NCBI RefSeq assembly: GCF_012396365.1
Contig: NZ_JAAXPG010000010.1
Span: 1-64,000, forward strand
DNA from: Nocardiopsis alborubida
Lineage (GTDB): Bacteria; Actinomycetota; Actinomycetes; Streptosporangiales; Streptosporangiaceae
Direction of reading: 5' to 3'
Length of the DNA stretch: 64,000 bases
In this document: positions 8,661 through 16,207 of the stretch, in pieces
How the letters are laid out: every line of letters starts with the position of its first letter
How positions within the stretch are numbered: the stretch's first letter is position 1
Translations under genes and position numbers: made by a program
Notes under the pieces: model-generated
What the model was told of the DNA's origin: nothing
What the model saw: only the letters and a program-made list of their open reading frames with translations
Databases searched by the model: none

Positions 8661-9872
8661 CTAGGCGTGGCAGGCGCAGCCGCCGTGGCCCTCGCCCTCC
8701 GGCGCGTCGGGCAGCTGGTCCATCAGCAGCGGGGCGGGCACCGCGATGTTGGTGAGGCCGTACTCGCCCATCGCGACCAGGGTGGTGACCACGGACTCGG
8801 CGCCGCGCTCCTCCAGCAGTTCGGTCGGACCCTTGGGGTAGCCGCAGCCGAAGCGCATGGCGGTGTCGACGTCCCTGGCGGAGGCGTAGCCCTCGCCGAT
8901 CATGCGCAGGGCGTCGTCGATCTGCGGAGCGAGGAGGACCTCGCCCAGGTCCAGGGTCTCCTCCTCCCGGACCATCTGCGCGTAGCGACCGGTGGGGCGG
9001 GGCTCGGGGGCCTCGTCGGTGCCCGTGTAGAAGCCCTGGCCGGACTTGCGGCCCAGGCGGCCGGCGGCCACCATGCGGCGCAGCAGCGGCGAGGCCGCGT
9101 AGCGCTGGTCGCGGTACTCCTCCCACAGGACGTCCATGACGGCCAGGCAGACGTCGAGGCCGACCATGTCGGCGAGGGTCAGCGGTCCCATGGGCAGGCC
9201 CGCGGCCTTCTGCACCGAGGCGTCGATCTCCTCGCGGGTGGCCACCTTGCGCTCGTACAGGCGGATCGCGTCGTTGATGTAGGGCACGAGCAGGGCGTTG
9301 GCCACGAACCCGGCGCGGTCGCCGACCGCCACGGGTGTCTTGCCGATGCGCTTGGCGACCTCGGAGACCACGTCGACGGTCTCGGCGCTGGTGGAGACCG
9401 TGGTGATGACCTCGACCAGCTTCATGACCGGGGCGGGGTTGAAGAAGTGCAGCCCCACGACTTTGTCCGGTCGGCCGGTGAGCGCGGCGATCTCGGTGAC
9501 CGACAGCGAGGACGTGTTGGTGGCCAGGATCGTGCCGGGCGGGCAGATCCGGTCCAGGTCCGCGAAGACGTCCCTCTTGACGTCCATCCGTTCGGGGACG
9601 GCCTCGACGACGAAGTCCGCGTCGGCGAGGTCCTCGCGCGAGGTGGTGAACGTCAGCCGGGTGTCGATCCCGGTGCGTTCGTCCTCGGTGAGCTTGCCCC
9701 TGTCCACCGCCTTCGAGAGGGACCTGTCCACATGGGCGCGGCCGCGGTCGACGGCGGCCTGGTCGATCTCGACCCCGGTGACGTTGAACCCCGCGCGGGC
9801 GAACACCTCGGCGATACCCGCGCCCATCGCGCCGAGTCCGACGACACCGACCTTGTCAAATTCCTGCACCAT
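8661..9872 (-). CDS. 3-hydroxyacyl-CoA (3-hydroxybutyryl-CoA) dehydrogenase
   Basis: A 403-residue NAD-dependent dehydrogenase of fatty-acid oxidation or PHB-type metabolism. The N-terminal Rossmann motif VGVVGLGAMGAGIAEVFARA is followed by the catalytic His segment VGLHFFNPAPVMKLVEVI and the GDRAGFVANALLVPY hinge. A first 3HCDH C-terminal domain and a second partial copy (about 290-385) follow; many homologues have a similar duplicated C-terminus. The extreme C-terminus GHGGCACHA is a small Cys/His tail not needed for catalysis. The start is the ATG at 9872. The neighbouring thiolase and methylmalonyl genes suggest a short-chain acyl-CoA role. Likely monocistronic. Confidence 0.92.
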   Translation of the reverse strand: MVQEFDKVGVVGLGAMGAGIAEVFARAGFNVTGVEIDQAAVDRGRAHVDRSLSKAVDRGKLTEDERTGIDTRLTFTTSREDLADADFVVEAVPERMDVKRDVFADLDRICPPGTILATNTSSLSVTEIAALTGRPDKVVGLHFFNPAPVMKLVEVITTVSTSAETVDVVSEVAKRIGKTPVAVGDRAGFVANALLVPYINDAIRLYERKVATREEIDASVQKAAGLPMGPLTLADMVGLDVCLAVMDVLWEEYRDQRYAASPLLRRMVAAGRLGRKSGQGFYTGTDEAPEPRPTGRYAQMVREEETLDLGEVLLAPQIDDALRMIGEGYASARDVDTAMRFGCGYPKGPTELLEERGAESVVTTLVAMGEYGLTNIAVPAPLLMDQLPDAPEGEGHGGCACHA

Positions 9873-9964
9873 ACGCCCAGACTACGGGCCCGACCGAACC
9901 GCCCCGCGCACGGGATGCCCGAGTCGGGCACTCGGTGCCACCCGGTGCGGCCGTGCAACGGATG

Positions 9965-10004
9965 GCGGGGCCGCCGCGCCCCGGCCGTGGTGCGGCGGCC
10001 CCGC
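9965..10004. terminator. Terminator after the SCO5389-like gene
   Basis: Two perfectly complementary 13-nt arms (9965-9977 and 9992-10004) with a 14-nt loop lie 40 bp downstream of the stop of the minus-strand gene ending at 10044. Confidence 0.7.
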
Positions 10005-10043
10005 TCCCTTCCGGGGGGCGGAACCACCTCCGGCAGGCCGCCC

Positions 10044-10430
10044 CTAGCAGTCGACGAGCTCGGGCGACTGGTTGAGCAGCTGGGCGCGCGGGGAGGTGAA
10101 CACGGCGTGGGCCTCCTCGGCCCCGGGTGCGAAGAGGGCCACGCGGTGGCAGTTCTGGAAGGCCAGGCGCAGGCCGAAGTGCCGCTCCACCGCGCCGCGC
10201 ATGGCGTCGCTGGCGAGCAGGCGCAGCAGCTGGCCCCTCTCCCGTTCCCCGGGAGGGGGCGTCTCGTTCGCCTCGAAGCCGGACTCGGCGGTCCGGGCGC
10301 CCTCGGCCAGACCGCTGACCACCTCCCAGGCGTAGGGCAGGGAGTCCTTGATGCAGGCGATGAAGTCGGCGTCCTCGACCGGGCCGCGCTTCGCCTTCTC
10401 CAGCAGGTCGGGAGAGACCGTCAGCGACAT
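10044..10430 (-). CDS. Conserved small actinobacterial protein (SCO5389-like)
   Basis: A 128-residue soluble protein with no known domain that I can name. Conserved phrases include KDSLPYAWEVVSGLA, LLRLLASDAMRGAVERHFG, AFQNCHRVALF and the C-terminal LLNQSPELVDC. It is very similar to a hypothetical protein that sits next to nucS in Streptomyces, and here it again diverges from nucS across 207 bp. The function is unknown. The start is the ATG at 10430 with AAGGGA upstream. Persistent linkage with nucS is the only functional hint. Confidence 0.85.
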   Translation of the reverse strand: MSLTVSPDLLEKAKRGPVEDADFIACIKDSLPYAWEVVSGLAEGARTAESGFEANETPPPGERERGQLLRLLASDAMRGAVERHFGLRLAFQNCHRVALFAPGAEEAHAVFTSPRAQLLNQSPELVDC

Positions 10431-10637
10431 GGAAGTCCCTTCGTCGTCGCGGGCGCGCGGATCCGCGCCCCTGGCGACGTTAGAGGCCCGGCCGCGCCCC
10501 GTCATGGGGCCGGGGGGACACACCTGTCTTTCCCCGGAGGCACACCCCTGTGGACACGTCGGCATCGCCGGACGAGGCGGGCAGCCGATACGCGGTTCCG
10601 CTCCGCGCGTCCCGCGGAGGCGGTAACGTGACGTTTC

Positions 10638-11315
10638 GTGCGTCTCGTCATCGCTCGGTGCAGTGTCGACTACGTCGGCCGCCTCACCGCCCACCTGCCC
10701 ATGGCTCCCCGCCTGATTCTCATCAAGGCCGACGGGAGTGTGTCCATCCACGCCGACGACCGGGCGTTCAAACCGCTGAACTGGATGAACCCGCCCTGCA
10801 AACTGCGCGAGGAGACCGTCGCCGACGGACCCGACGTGTGGACGGTCACGCACGGCAAGTCCGGCGAGAAACTGGTGCTGACCGTCGAGGAGGTCATGCA
10901 CGACTCCTCGCACGAACTGGGCAAGGACCCCGGCCTCCAGAAGGACGGCGTCGAGGCCCACCTCCAGGAACTGCTGGCCGAGCACATCACCACCCTCGGC
11001 GACGGCTACACCCTCATCCGCCGCGAGTACCCGACGGCGATCGGCCCGGTGGACATCCTGTGCCGTGACGGCGGCAACGCCACCGTCGCCGTGGAGCTCA
11101 AGCGCCGCGGCGACATCGACGGCGTCGAGCAGCTCACCCGCTACCTGGAGCTGCTCAACCGGGACCCGCAGCTCGCGCCGGTGCGCGGCGTGTTCGCCGC
11201 CCAGGAGATCAAGCCGCAGGCCCGTGTGCTCGCCGAGGACCGCGGCATCTCCTGCGTGGTGCTGGACTACGACGAGCTGCGGGGTATCGAGCCGGACGTG
11301 CTCCGCCTGTTCTGA
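10638..11315 (+). CDS. nucS: NucS/EndoMS mismatch endonuclease
   Basis: A 225-residue endonuclease of the NucS family, which performs non-canonical mismatch repair in actinobacteria lacking MutS/MutL by making double-strand cuts at mismatches. The N-terminal DNA-binding domain contains [20 protein letters not shown]. The C-terminal RecB-like nuclease core has [31 protein letters not shown] and [11 protein letters not shown]. The extreme C-terminus, DVLRLF, fits the sliding-clamp-binding motif known for the family. The GTG at 10638 is the start, giving [15 protein letters not shown] as in mycobacterial homologues. A strong terminator follows directly. Confidence 0.96.
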   Translation: MRLVIARCSVDYVGRLTAHLPMAPRLILIKADGSVSIHADDRAFKPLNWMNPPCKLREETVADGPDVWTVTHGKSGEKLVLTVEEVMHDSSHELGKDPGLQKDGVEAHLQELLAEHITTLGDGYTLIRREYPTAIGPVDILCRDGGNATVAVELKRRGDIDGVEQLTRYLELLNRDPQLAPVRGVFAAQEIKPQARVLAEDRGISCVVLDYDELRGIEPDVLRLF

Positions 11316-11336
11316 GCGACCCCCTCTCCGCCTCCC

Positions 11337-11375
11337 GACGGGCCCCGTACGCGCGCCGCGTGTACGGGGCCCGTC
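11337..11375. terminator. Terminator after nucS
   Basis: Perfect 14-bp arms (11337-11350 and 11362-11375) with an 11-nt loop begin 22 bp after the nucS stop codon. Confidence 0.85.
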
Positions 11376-11439
11376 GGCGCTGGGGCCCACCGGATTCCGG
11401 TGCGGTTCCGCTGCTCCCCCCTGCCTTGGTCGGGGTGCC

Positions 11440-11457
11440 GTCCTCCATACGGAGGAC
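11440..11457. promoter_or_regulatory. Candidate operator upstream of the ABC exporter operon
   Basis: Perfect inverted repeat GTCCTCC-ATAC-GGAGGAC, 59 bp before the ATG of the ABC ATPase gene. The position suits a regulator site, possibly for the NarL-type regulator at the end of the same operon. No clear -35/-10 pair was found. A small hairpin in the 5' leader is the alternative. Confidence 0.35.
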
Positions 11458-11515
11458 ACGGGTACGGCCCGGCGGCCGATACCCCGGAGGCCCCGCCCGG
11501 GGGAGAGTCGGTGGC

Positions 11516-12427
11516 ATGAGCGAGACAGCGATCGAGGTCCACGGCCTCCGCAAGAAGTACGGCGACGACGAGGCCGTCGCCGGAATCGACCTGAGCGTCC
11601 CGCGCGGCGAGGTCTTCTCCCTCCTGGGCCCCAACGGCGCGGGCAAGTCCACCACCGTCGAGATCCTGGAGGGGTTCCGGCGGCGCGACGAGGGCACCGT
11701 CCGCGTTCTGGGCGAGGACCCCGGCACCGCGGGGCGCCGGTGGCGCTCGCGCATCGGCGTGGTCTGGCAGGGGGAGGCCATGATTCCCCAACTGTCCGTG
11801 CGCGAGGTGGTCCGCCACTTCGCGGGCTACTACCCCGACCCCCGCGACCCCGACGCGGTGGTCGACCTGGTCGGCCTCGGCGAGAAGTCCCGGGCGCGGG
11901 TGACGTCCCTGTCCGGCGGGCAGCGCCGCCGCCTGGACGTGGCCCTGGGCATCGTCGGCAGGCCGGAGCTGCTGTTCCTGGACGAACCCACCACCGGGTT
12001 CGACCCCAGGGCCCGGCGCGACTTCTGGACGCTGATCGGCGACCTGGCCCGGGGCGGCACCACCATCGTCCTGACCACGCACTACCTGGAGGAGGCCGAG
12101 GCGCTCGCCGACCGCGTGTGCGTGATCGCGCGCGGCAGGATACGCGCGCAGGGCTCCCCCTCCACCCTGGGAGGGCGCGCCTCGGCCCAGGCCACCGTCG
12201 GCTGGACGGTCGACGGGCAGCGCCGCGAGACCCTCACCGACGAGCCCGCCCGGGTGGTGGGTGAGCTGTCCGCCCTGTTCTCCGGCGAGGTCCCGGGGCT
12301 GAGCGTGCACCGCCCCACCCTGGAGGACGTCTACCTCGGCCTGATCAGCGATGGCGGCGAGGACGGCGACGGAAGCGACGACAGGGACGGCCGCGACCGC
12401 CCCGCCGAGAGGAAGGTGTCCGCGTGA
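11516..12427 (+). CDS. ABC exporter ATP-binding protein
   Basis: A 303-residue DrrA-like ABC ATPase that powers an ABC-2 type exporter. Walker A is GPNGAGKSTT (near residue 40), the signature is LSGGQRRRLDVALG, Walker B is LLFLDEPTTGFD, and the switch His is in TTHYLEEAEALAD. A C-terminal extension of about 80 residues ends in charged Asp/Arg sequence. The start is the ATG at 11516, with GGAGAG just upstream. The next gene overlaps by 4 bp (GTGA), so the two are translationally coupled. Substrate unknown; homologues include drug-resistance and lipid exporters. Confidence 0.93.
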   Translation: MSETAIEVHGLRKKYGDDEAVAGIDLSVPRGEVFSLLGPNGAGKSTTVEILEGFRRRDEGTVRVLGEDPGTAGRRWRSRIGVVWQGEAMIPQLSVREVVRHFAGYYPDPRDPDAVVDLVGLGEKSRARVTSLSGGQRRRLDVALGIVGRPELLFLDEPTTGFDPRARRDFWTLIGDLARGGTTIVLTTHYLEEAEALADRVCVIARGRIRAQGSPSTLGGRASAQATVGWTVDGQRRETLTDEPARVVGELSALFSGEVPGLSVHRPTLEDVYLGLISDGGEDGDGSDDRDGRDRPAERKVSA

Positions 12428-13278
12428 GCACCGCGACCGAACGCACCCCCGCCGACCCCGCCGTCCCGGCCTCCGCCGGCCGCCTGCCCGGCGCGCTGCG
12501 CGTCGGCCTGTCCCGGGGGTGGCTGGAGACCCGCGAGTTCGTGCACGAGTGGGAGAGCGTGATCTTCACCTTCTCCCTGCCCGCGCTGATCCTGGTGATG
12601 TTCTCGTCGATCTTCGACGGCATGTTCGACATGGGCATGCCCGCCGTGGACTACTACCTGCCGGGCCTGGTGGCAATGGGCCTGATGTCGGTCAGCTTCC
12701 AGCAGCTGGGCCTGAGCATCGCCAACGAGCGCGAGCAGGGCGGCCTGCGCCGCCTGCGCGGCACCCCGATGCCGCCGACCGCCTACTTCGTCGGCAAGAC
12801 CGTGGTGGTGCTGTTCCTGGCCCTGGGCCAGCTGGTCCTGCTGCTGGGCGTGGCCGTCCTGGCCTTCGGCGCGCGCATGCCCGACGACCCCGCCGCCTGG
12901 GCGACGCTGGCGTGGGTGTTCGTGCTGGGCACCGTCTCCTGCTCCCTGCTGGGCATCGCGATCAGCTCCCTGGCGCGCAACGTCCGTTCCGCCTCGGGCA
13001 TCGTGGTCGTGCCCTTCCTCATCCTCCAGTTCATCTCGGGTATCTTCGTGCCGGTCGTCGCCCTGCCCGACTGGGTGCTCGACGCCGCCGCGCTCTTCCC
13101 GCTGATGTGGATGGCGCAGGGCCTGCGCGCGGCGTTCTTCCCCGCCGAGATGGCCGCCCTCGAACCCGGCGGGGCGTGGGACCTGTCCTCGGTCGCCCTC
13201 GCGCTGGGCGTGTGGTGTGTGGTGGGCTTGGTGCTGGTACTGCTGACGTTCCGGTGGAAGACGCGGAAGGACGGATGA
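12424..13278 (+). CDS. ABC-2 type exporter permease
   Basis: A 284-residue membrane protein with about six transmembrane segments, the usual ABC-2 layout. The conserved region LGLSIANEREQGGLRRLRGTPMPPTAYF follows the second segment, and FISGIFVPVVALPDWVLDAAALFPLMWMAQGLR is partly visible as the last loop and helix pair (about 205-235). It starts with a GTG overlapping the ATPase stop and ends in an ATGA overlap with the histidine kinase. It forms the membrane half of the exporter with the preceding ATPase. Confidence 0.92.
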   Translation: MSTATERTPADPAVPASAGRLPGALRVGLSRGWLETREFVHEWESVIFTFSLPALILVMFSSIFDGMFDMGMPAVDYYLPGLVAMGLMSVSFQQLGLSIANEREQGGLRRLRGTPMPPTAYFVGKTVVVLFLALGQLVLLLGVAVLAFGARMPDDPAAWATLAWVFVLGTVSCSLLGIAISSLARNVRSASGIVVVPFLILQFISGIFVPVVALPDWVLDAAALFPLMWMAQGLRAAFFPAEMAALEPGGAWDLSSVALALGVWCVVGLVLVLLTFRWKTRKDG

Positions 13279-14585
13279 TCACCGTGGCCGCACGGGCTCC
13301 GGGGGACGGCCCCGCCCCGACCGCGCCGTCCCCCGAGTCCTGCGGGGCCCCGTCCGGAGAGGAGGAGCGCGACGAACGGCACGCCTGGGACCTGGGCGTG
13401 TGGTGGGACGTGTACTTCACCTCCGTGATGGCGGCCATGGCGGTCATCGCGCTGATCACCAGCGACCCCTTCTGGCGGTGGCCGCTCGTGGGCCTCATGG
13501 CCGCGGTGACGGCCGTGTACCACCTGTTCGGCAGGCGGCTGATGCTGCGCGAGGAGCGCGTCCGCCCGACGGTCCTCATGGCCGTCCTGCTCGTGCTGTG
13601 CCTGCCCGCGGTGACGGTCAACCCCACCCTGACCTTCCTGGTCGTGGCCGTGGCCCCGCTGTGCTTCATGACCGCCTCGATCCCGACCGCCATCTCGACG
13701 GTGGGCGCGATCCTGCTGGTCCCGATGCCGCTGCGCGGCCTGCTCGGACTGAGCGAGTGGGACGACGTCACCATCAACGTCCTGATCAACGGCGTGATGG
13801 TGGGTTACACGCTGTGGTTCGGCAGCTGGCTGGGGCGGATCATCGACCAGAGCTACGAGCGGTCCGAGCTGATCAGGGAGCTGCGCGAGAGCCGTCTGGA
13901 GGTCGCGCGGCTGTCGGAGGAGACCGGGGCCATGGTCGAGCGCGAGCGCCTGGCGCGCGAGATGCACGACACCCTCGCACAGGGCTTCACCAGCATCGTC
14001 GCGCTGACCCAGGCCGTGGAGACGGAGATGGACGCCGACCCCGCGCTGGCCCGGCGCCACCTCGCCCTGATGCGCGAGACCGCCGCCGAGAACCTCGCCG
14101 AGGCGCGGGCCATGGTGGCCGCCCGCCAGCCGGTGGGCCTGGACAGCCAGACCCTGGAGGCCGCCCTGGACAGGGTCGCCTCCCGCCTGGGCGGCGAACT
14201 CGGCGTCCCCGTGGACACCGCGGTGCTCGGCACCCCGGCCACCCTGTCCAACGACCTCCAGATCTGCCTGCTGCGCACCGCGCAGGAGGCCCTGGCCAAC
14301 GTCCGCAGGCACGCCGGGGCCGGGCACGTGCGGGTGACCCTGGAGTACACGCGGGCCGCCGACGGAAGCCCCGGCCCGGTGGAGCTGTCCGTCACCGACG
14401 ACGGCGTCGGCTTCGACCCCGGGAGGCCCTCTCCCGGGAACGGGCTGGCGAACATGCGGCACCGGGCGGGCGACGCCGGCGGCGTCCTGGAGGTGGACAG
14501 CGCCCCCGGGCGCGGCACCCGCGTCCGGATGTCGCTGCCCCTGCCCCCGAACGTTCCACGAGGTGACGAGGAGTACGCACCGTGA
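13275..14585 (+). CDS. NarL-type sensor histidine kinase
   Basis: A 436-residue HisKA_3 kinase. The N-terminal 45 residues are hydrophilic. Five or six transmembrane helices (about 48-185) then form a compact membrane sensor with almost no extracellular loop, as in intramembrane-sensing kinases. The phosphoacceptor His231 lies in LAREMHDTLAQGFTSIVA. The HATPase domain has QEALANVRRHAG, VTDDGVGFDP and GNGLANMRHRA. The ATGA overlap with the permease and GTGA overlap with the regulator place it in one operon. It probably senses cell-envelope stress or the exported compound; this is inference from similar ABC/two-component operons. Confidence 0.92.
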   Translation: MITVAARAPGDGPAPTAPSPESCGAPSGEEERDERHAWDLGVWWDVYFTSVMAAMAVIALITSDPFWRWPLVGLMAAVTAVYHLFGRRLMLREERVRPTVLMAVLLVLCLPAVTVNPTLTFLVVAVAPLCFMTASIPTAISTVGAILLVPMPLRGLLGLSEWDDVTINVLINGVMVGYTLWFGSWLGRIIDQSYERSELIRELRESRLEVARLSEETGAMVERERLAREMHDTLAQGFTSIVALTQAVETEMDADPALARRHLALMRETAAENLAEARAMVAARQPVGLDSQTLEAALDRVASRLGGELGVPVDTAVLGTPATLSNDLQICLLRTAQEALANVRRHAGAGHVRVTLEYTRAADGSPGPVELSVTDDGVGFDPGRPSPGNGLANMRHRAGDAGGVLEVDSAPGRGTRVRMSLPLPPNVPRGDEEYAP

Positions 14586-15214
14586 TCCGTGTCCTGCTGG
14601 TCGACGACCACCCGGTGGTCCGCGAGGGCATCCGCGGCATGCTCGCCGCCGAGGCCGACCTCACCGTCGTGGGCGAGGCCGCCTCCGGCCCCGAGGCGGT
14701 CGTGCGGGCGGCCGAACTGGAGCCGGACGTGGTGCTCATGGACCTGCGCATGCCCGGCGGCGACGGGGTGGAGGCCACCGAGCGCATCAGCGCCGAGCGG
14801 CCCGGCACGCACGTGCTGGTGCTCACCACCTACGACACCGACGGCGACATCCTGCGCGCGGTGGAGGCGGGCGCCACCGGCTACCTGCTCAAGGACACCC
14901 CGCGCGCGGAACTGGCCGAGGCCGTGCGCGCCGCGGCGCGCGGGGAGACCGTCCTGACCGGGCGGCTGGCGGGCAAGCTGTTCACCGGCATGCGCCAGCG
15001 CGGCGAGCCCGCCGCCGTCCTGTCGCCCCGCGAGGTGGAGGTGCTGCGCCTGGCGGCCGAGGGGCGCACGAACGCGGCGATCGGACGCGCCCTGCACATC
15101 AGCGCGACCACGGTGAAGACCCATCTGATGCGGGTCTACGACAAGCTCGGCGTGAGCGACCGGACGGCCGCGGTGAGCCAGGCGATCCGCCGCGGGCTGC
15201 TCCCCGAGGACTGA
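14582..15214 (+). CDS. NarL/LuxR-type response regulator
   Basis: A 210-residue regulator. The receiver domain has the acidic pair VDDHP (residues 8-9), phospho-acceptor Asp54 in VLMDLRMPG, and Lys in LLKDTPRAEL. The LuxR-type HTH at about 145-205 contains LSPREVEVLRLAAEGRTNAA and TTVKTHLMRVYDKLGVSDRT. A GTG start overlaps the kinase stop by 4 bp. It is the last gene of the exporter operon and probably autoregulates it, perhaps via the inverted repeat at 11440. Confidence 0.94.
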   Translation: MIRVLLVDDHPVVREGIRGMLAAEADLTVVGEAASGPEAVVRAAELEPDVVLMDLRMPGGDGVEATERISAERPGTHVLVLTTYDTDGDILRAVEAGATGYLLKDTPRAELAEAVRAAARGETVLTGRLAGKLFTGMRQRGEPAAVLSPREVEVLRLAAEGRTNAAIGRALHISATTVKTHLMRVYDKLGVSDRTAAVSQAIRRGLLPED

Positions 15215-15299
15215 TCCGGGCCCGCGGTCCCGGGTCTCAGGGTCGTCTCGGGGGACCTCCCCGATGCGGCGCGCCGCGCGGCGCCGGAAGAATGGTCCT

Positions 15300-15965
15300 A
15301 TGGTGGAAACGATGAGCGAAGCCACTCCCCCCGAGCACGGCCGGATGCGCGCCTCCGACGCCGACCGTGACTCCGTCGCGCACCGCCTGCGTGAAGCCCT
15401 CGCCGAGGGGCGCCTGGACCCGGACGAGCACAGCGAGCGGCTGGACGCGGTGTACCGGGCCAAGACCGTCGGCGAGCTGGTCCCACTCACCGAGGACCTC
15501 CCGGCGCCGAACGGTCCCGGCGCCTCCGTCGCCCCCACCGACTTCCGTTCGCCCCGGCCGCTCTACGGCGGCGGCCGGATCGTGGACCAGGAACCCACCA
15601 GCCGGGCCGCGGTCGTCGTCCTGGGCGGCGCGAGCCGGTCGGGCAACTGGGTCCTGCCAGGCGCCTTCACCGCCTTCGCGGTGCTGGGCGGGGTCGACCT
15701 GGACCTGCGCGAGGCCCGGTTCACCCAGCGCGAGACCACCATCTGGGTCTGCGCCGTCATGGGCGGGGTGGGCATCACCGTGCCCGACGACGTGCAGGTG
15801 CGGGTGCACGGCCTGCCGCTCATGGGCGGCTTCGGCATCTCCGAGAACACCCCCAGCGTGGTGGACCCGGACGCCCCGATCGTGCACGTCCGGGGCATCG
15901 TCGTGATGGGCGGGGTGGGCATCGAGTACAAGCCGCGCAAACACCAGGACGGGATCGAGGAGTAG
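15300..15965 (+). CDS. DUF1707 protein with LiaF-like C-terminal domain
   Basis: A 221-residue protein. The N-terminal DUF1707 domain is textbook (RASDADRDSVAHRLREALAE, GRLDPDEHSERLDAVYRAKT, GELVPLTEDLP). The C-terminal half (about 105-205) is a beta-rich repeat with VLGGASRSGNW, AVLGGVDLDLREARF and VMGGVGITVP, resembling the cell-wall-active antibiotic response (LiaF-like) domain. No transmembrane helix is evident. It starts 86 bp after the NarL regulator in the same direction and may respond to the same envelope signal. An in-frame ATG at 15312 is an alternative start. The molecular function is unknown. Confidence 0.85.
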   Translation: MVETMSEATPPEHGRMRASDADRDSVAHRLREALAEGRLDPDEHSERLDAVYRAKTVGELVPLTEDLPAPNGPGASVAPTDFRSPRPLYGGGRIVDQEPTSRAAVVVLGGASRSGNWVLPGAFTAFAVLGGVDLDLREARFTQRETTIWVCAVMGGVGITVPDDVQVRVHGLPLMGGFGISENTPSVVDPDAPIVHVRGIVVMGGVGIEYKPRKHQDGIEE

Positions 15966-16207
15966 GGGCGCCTCCCCCTCCGGGGAACGCGCACCCCCGG
16001 ACAAGACGTTCTGCTCGCCCGGAGCCGTCCATGGAACCACACTGCCACCCCATGCGTAAGGTCTGTGGCTGATTGTGGCAATTGTGGCCATCGGTCCTTG
16101 CCGAGACCACCTCCGCGGTGTCAGGCTGCACCGGTACTTCGCCTACCCAAGGTGTCCATCCCCCGACTCCAAGGAGCGGTGGACCCCCGCACTCCGGAGG
16201 AAGATCC

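Noticed and set aside
15966..16207. Possible c-di-AMP (ydaO-type) riboswitch before the secreted peptidase gene
   Set aside because: The region has some GC hairpins, but the conserved ydaO core segments are not recognisable.
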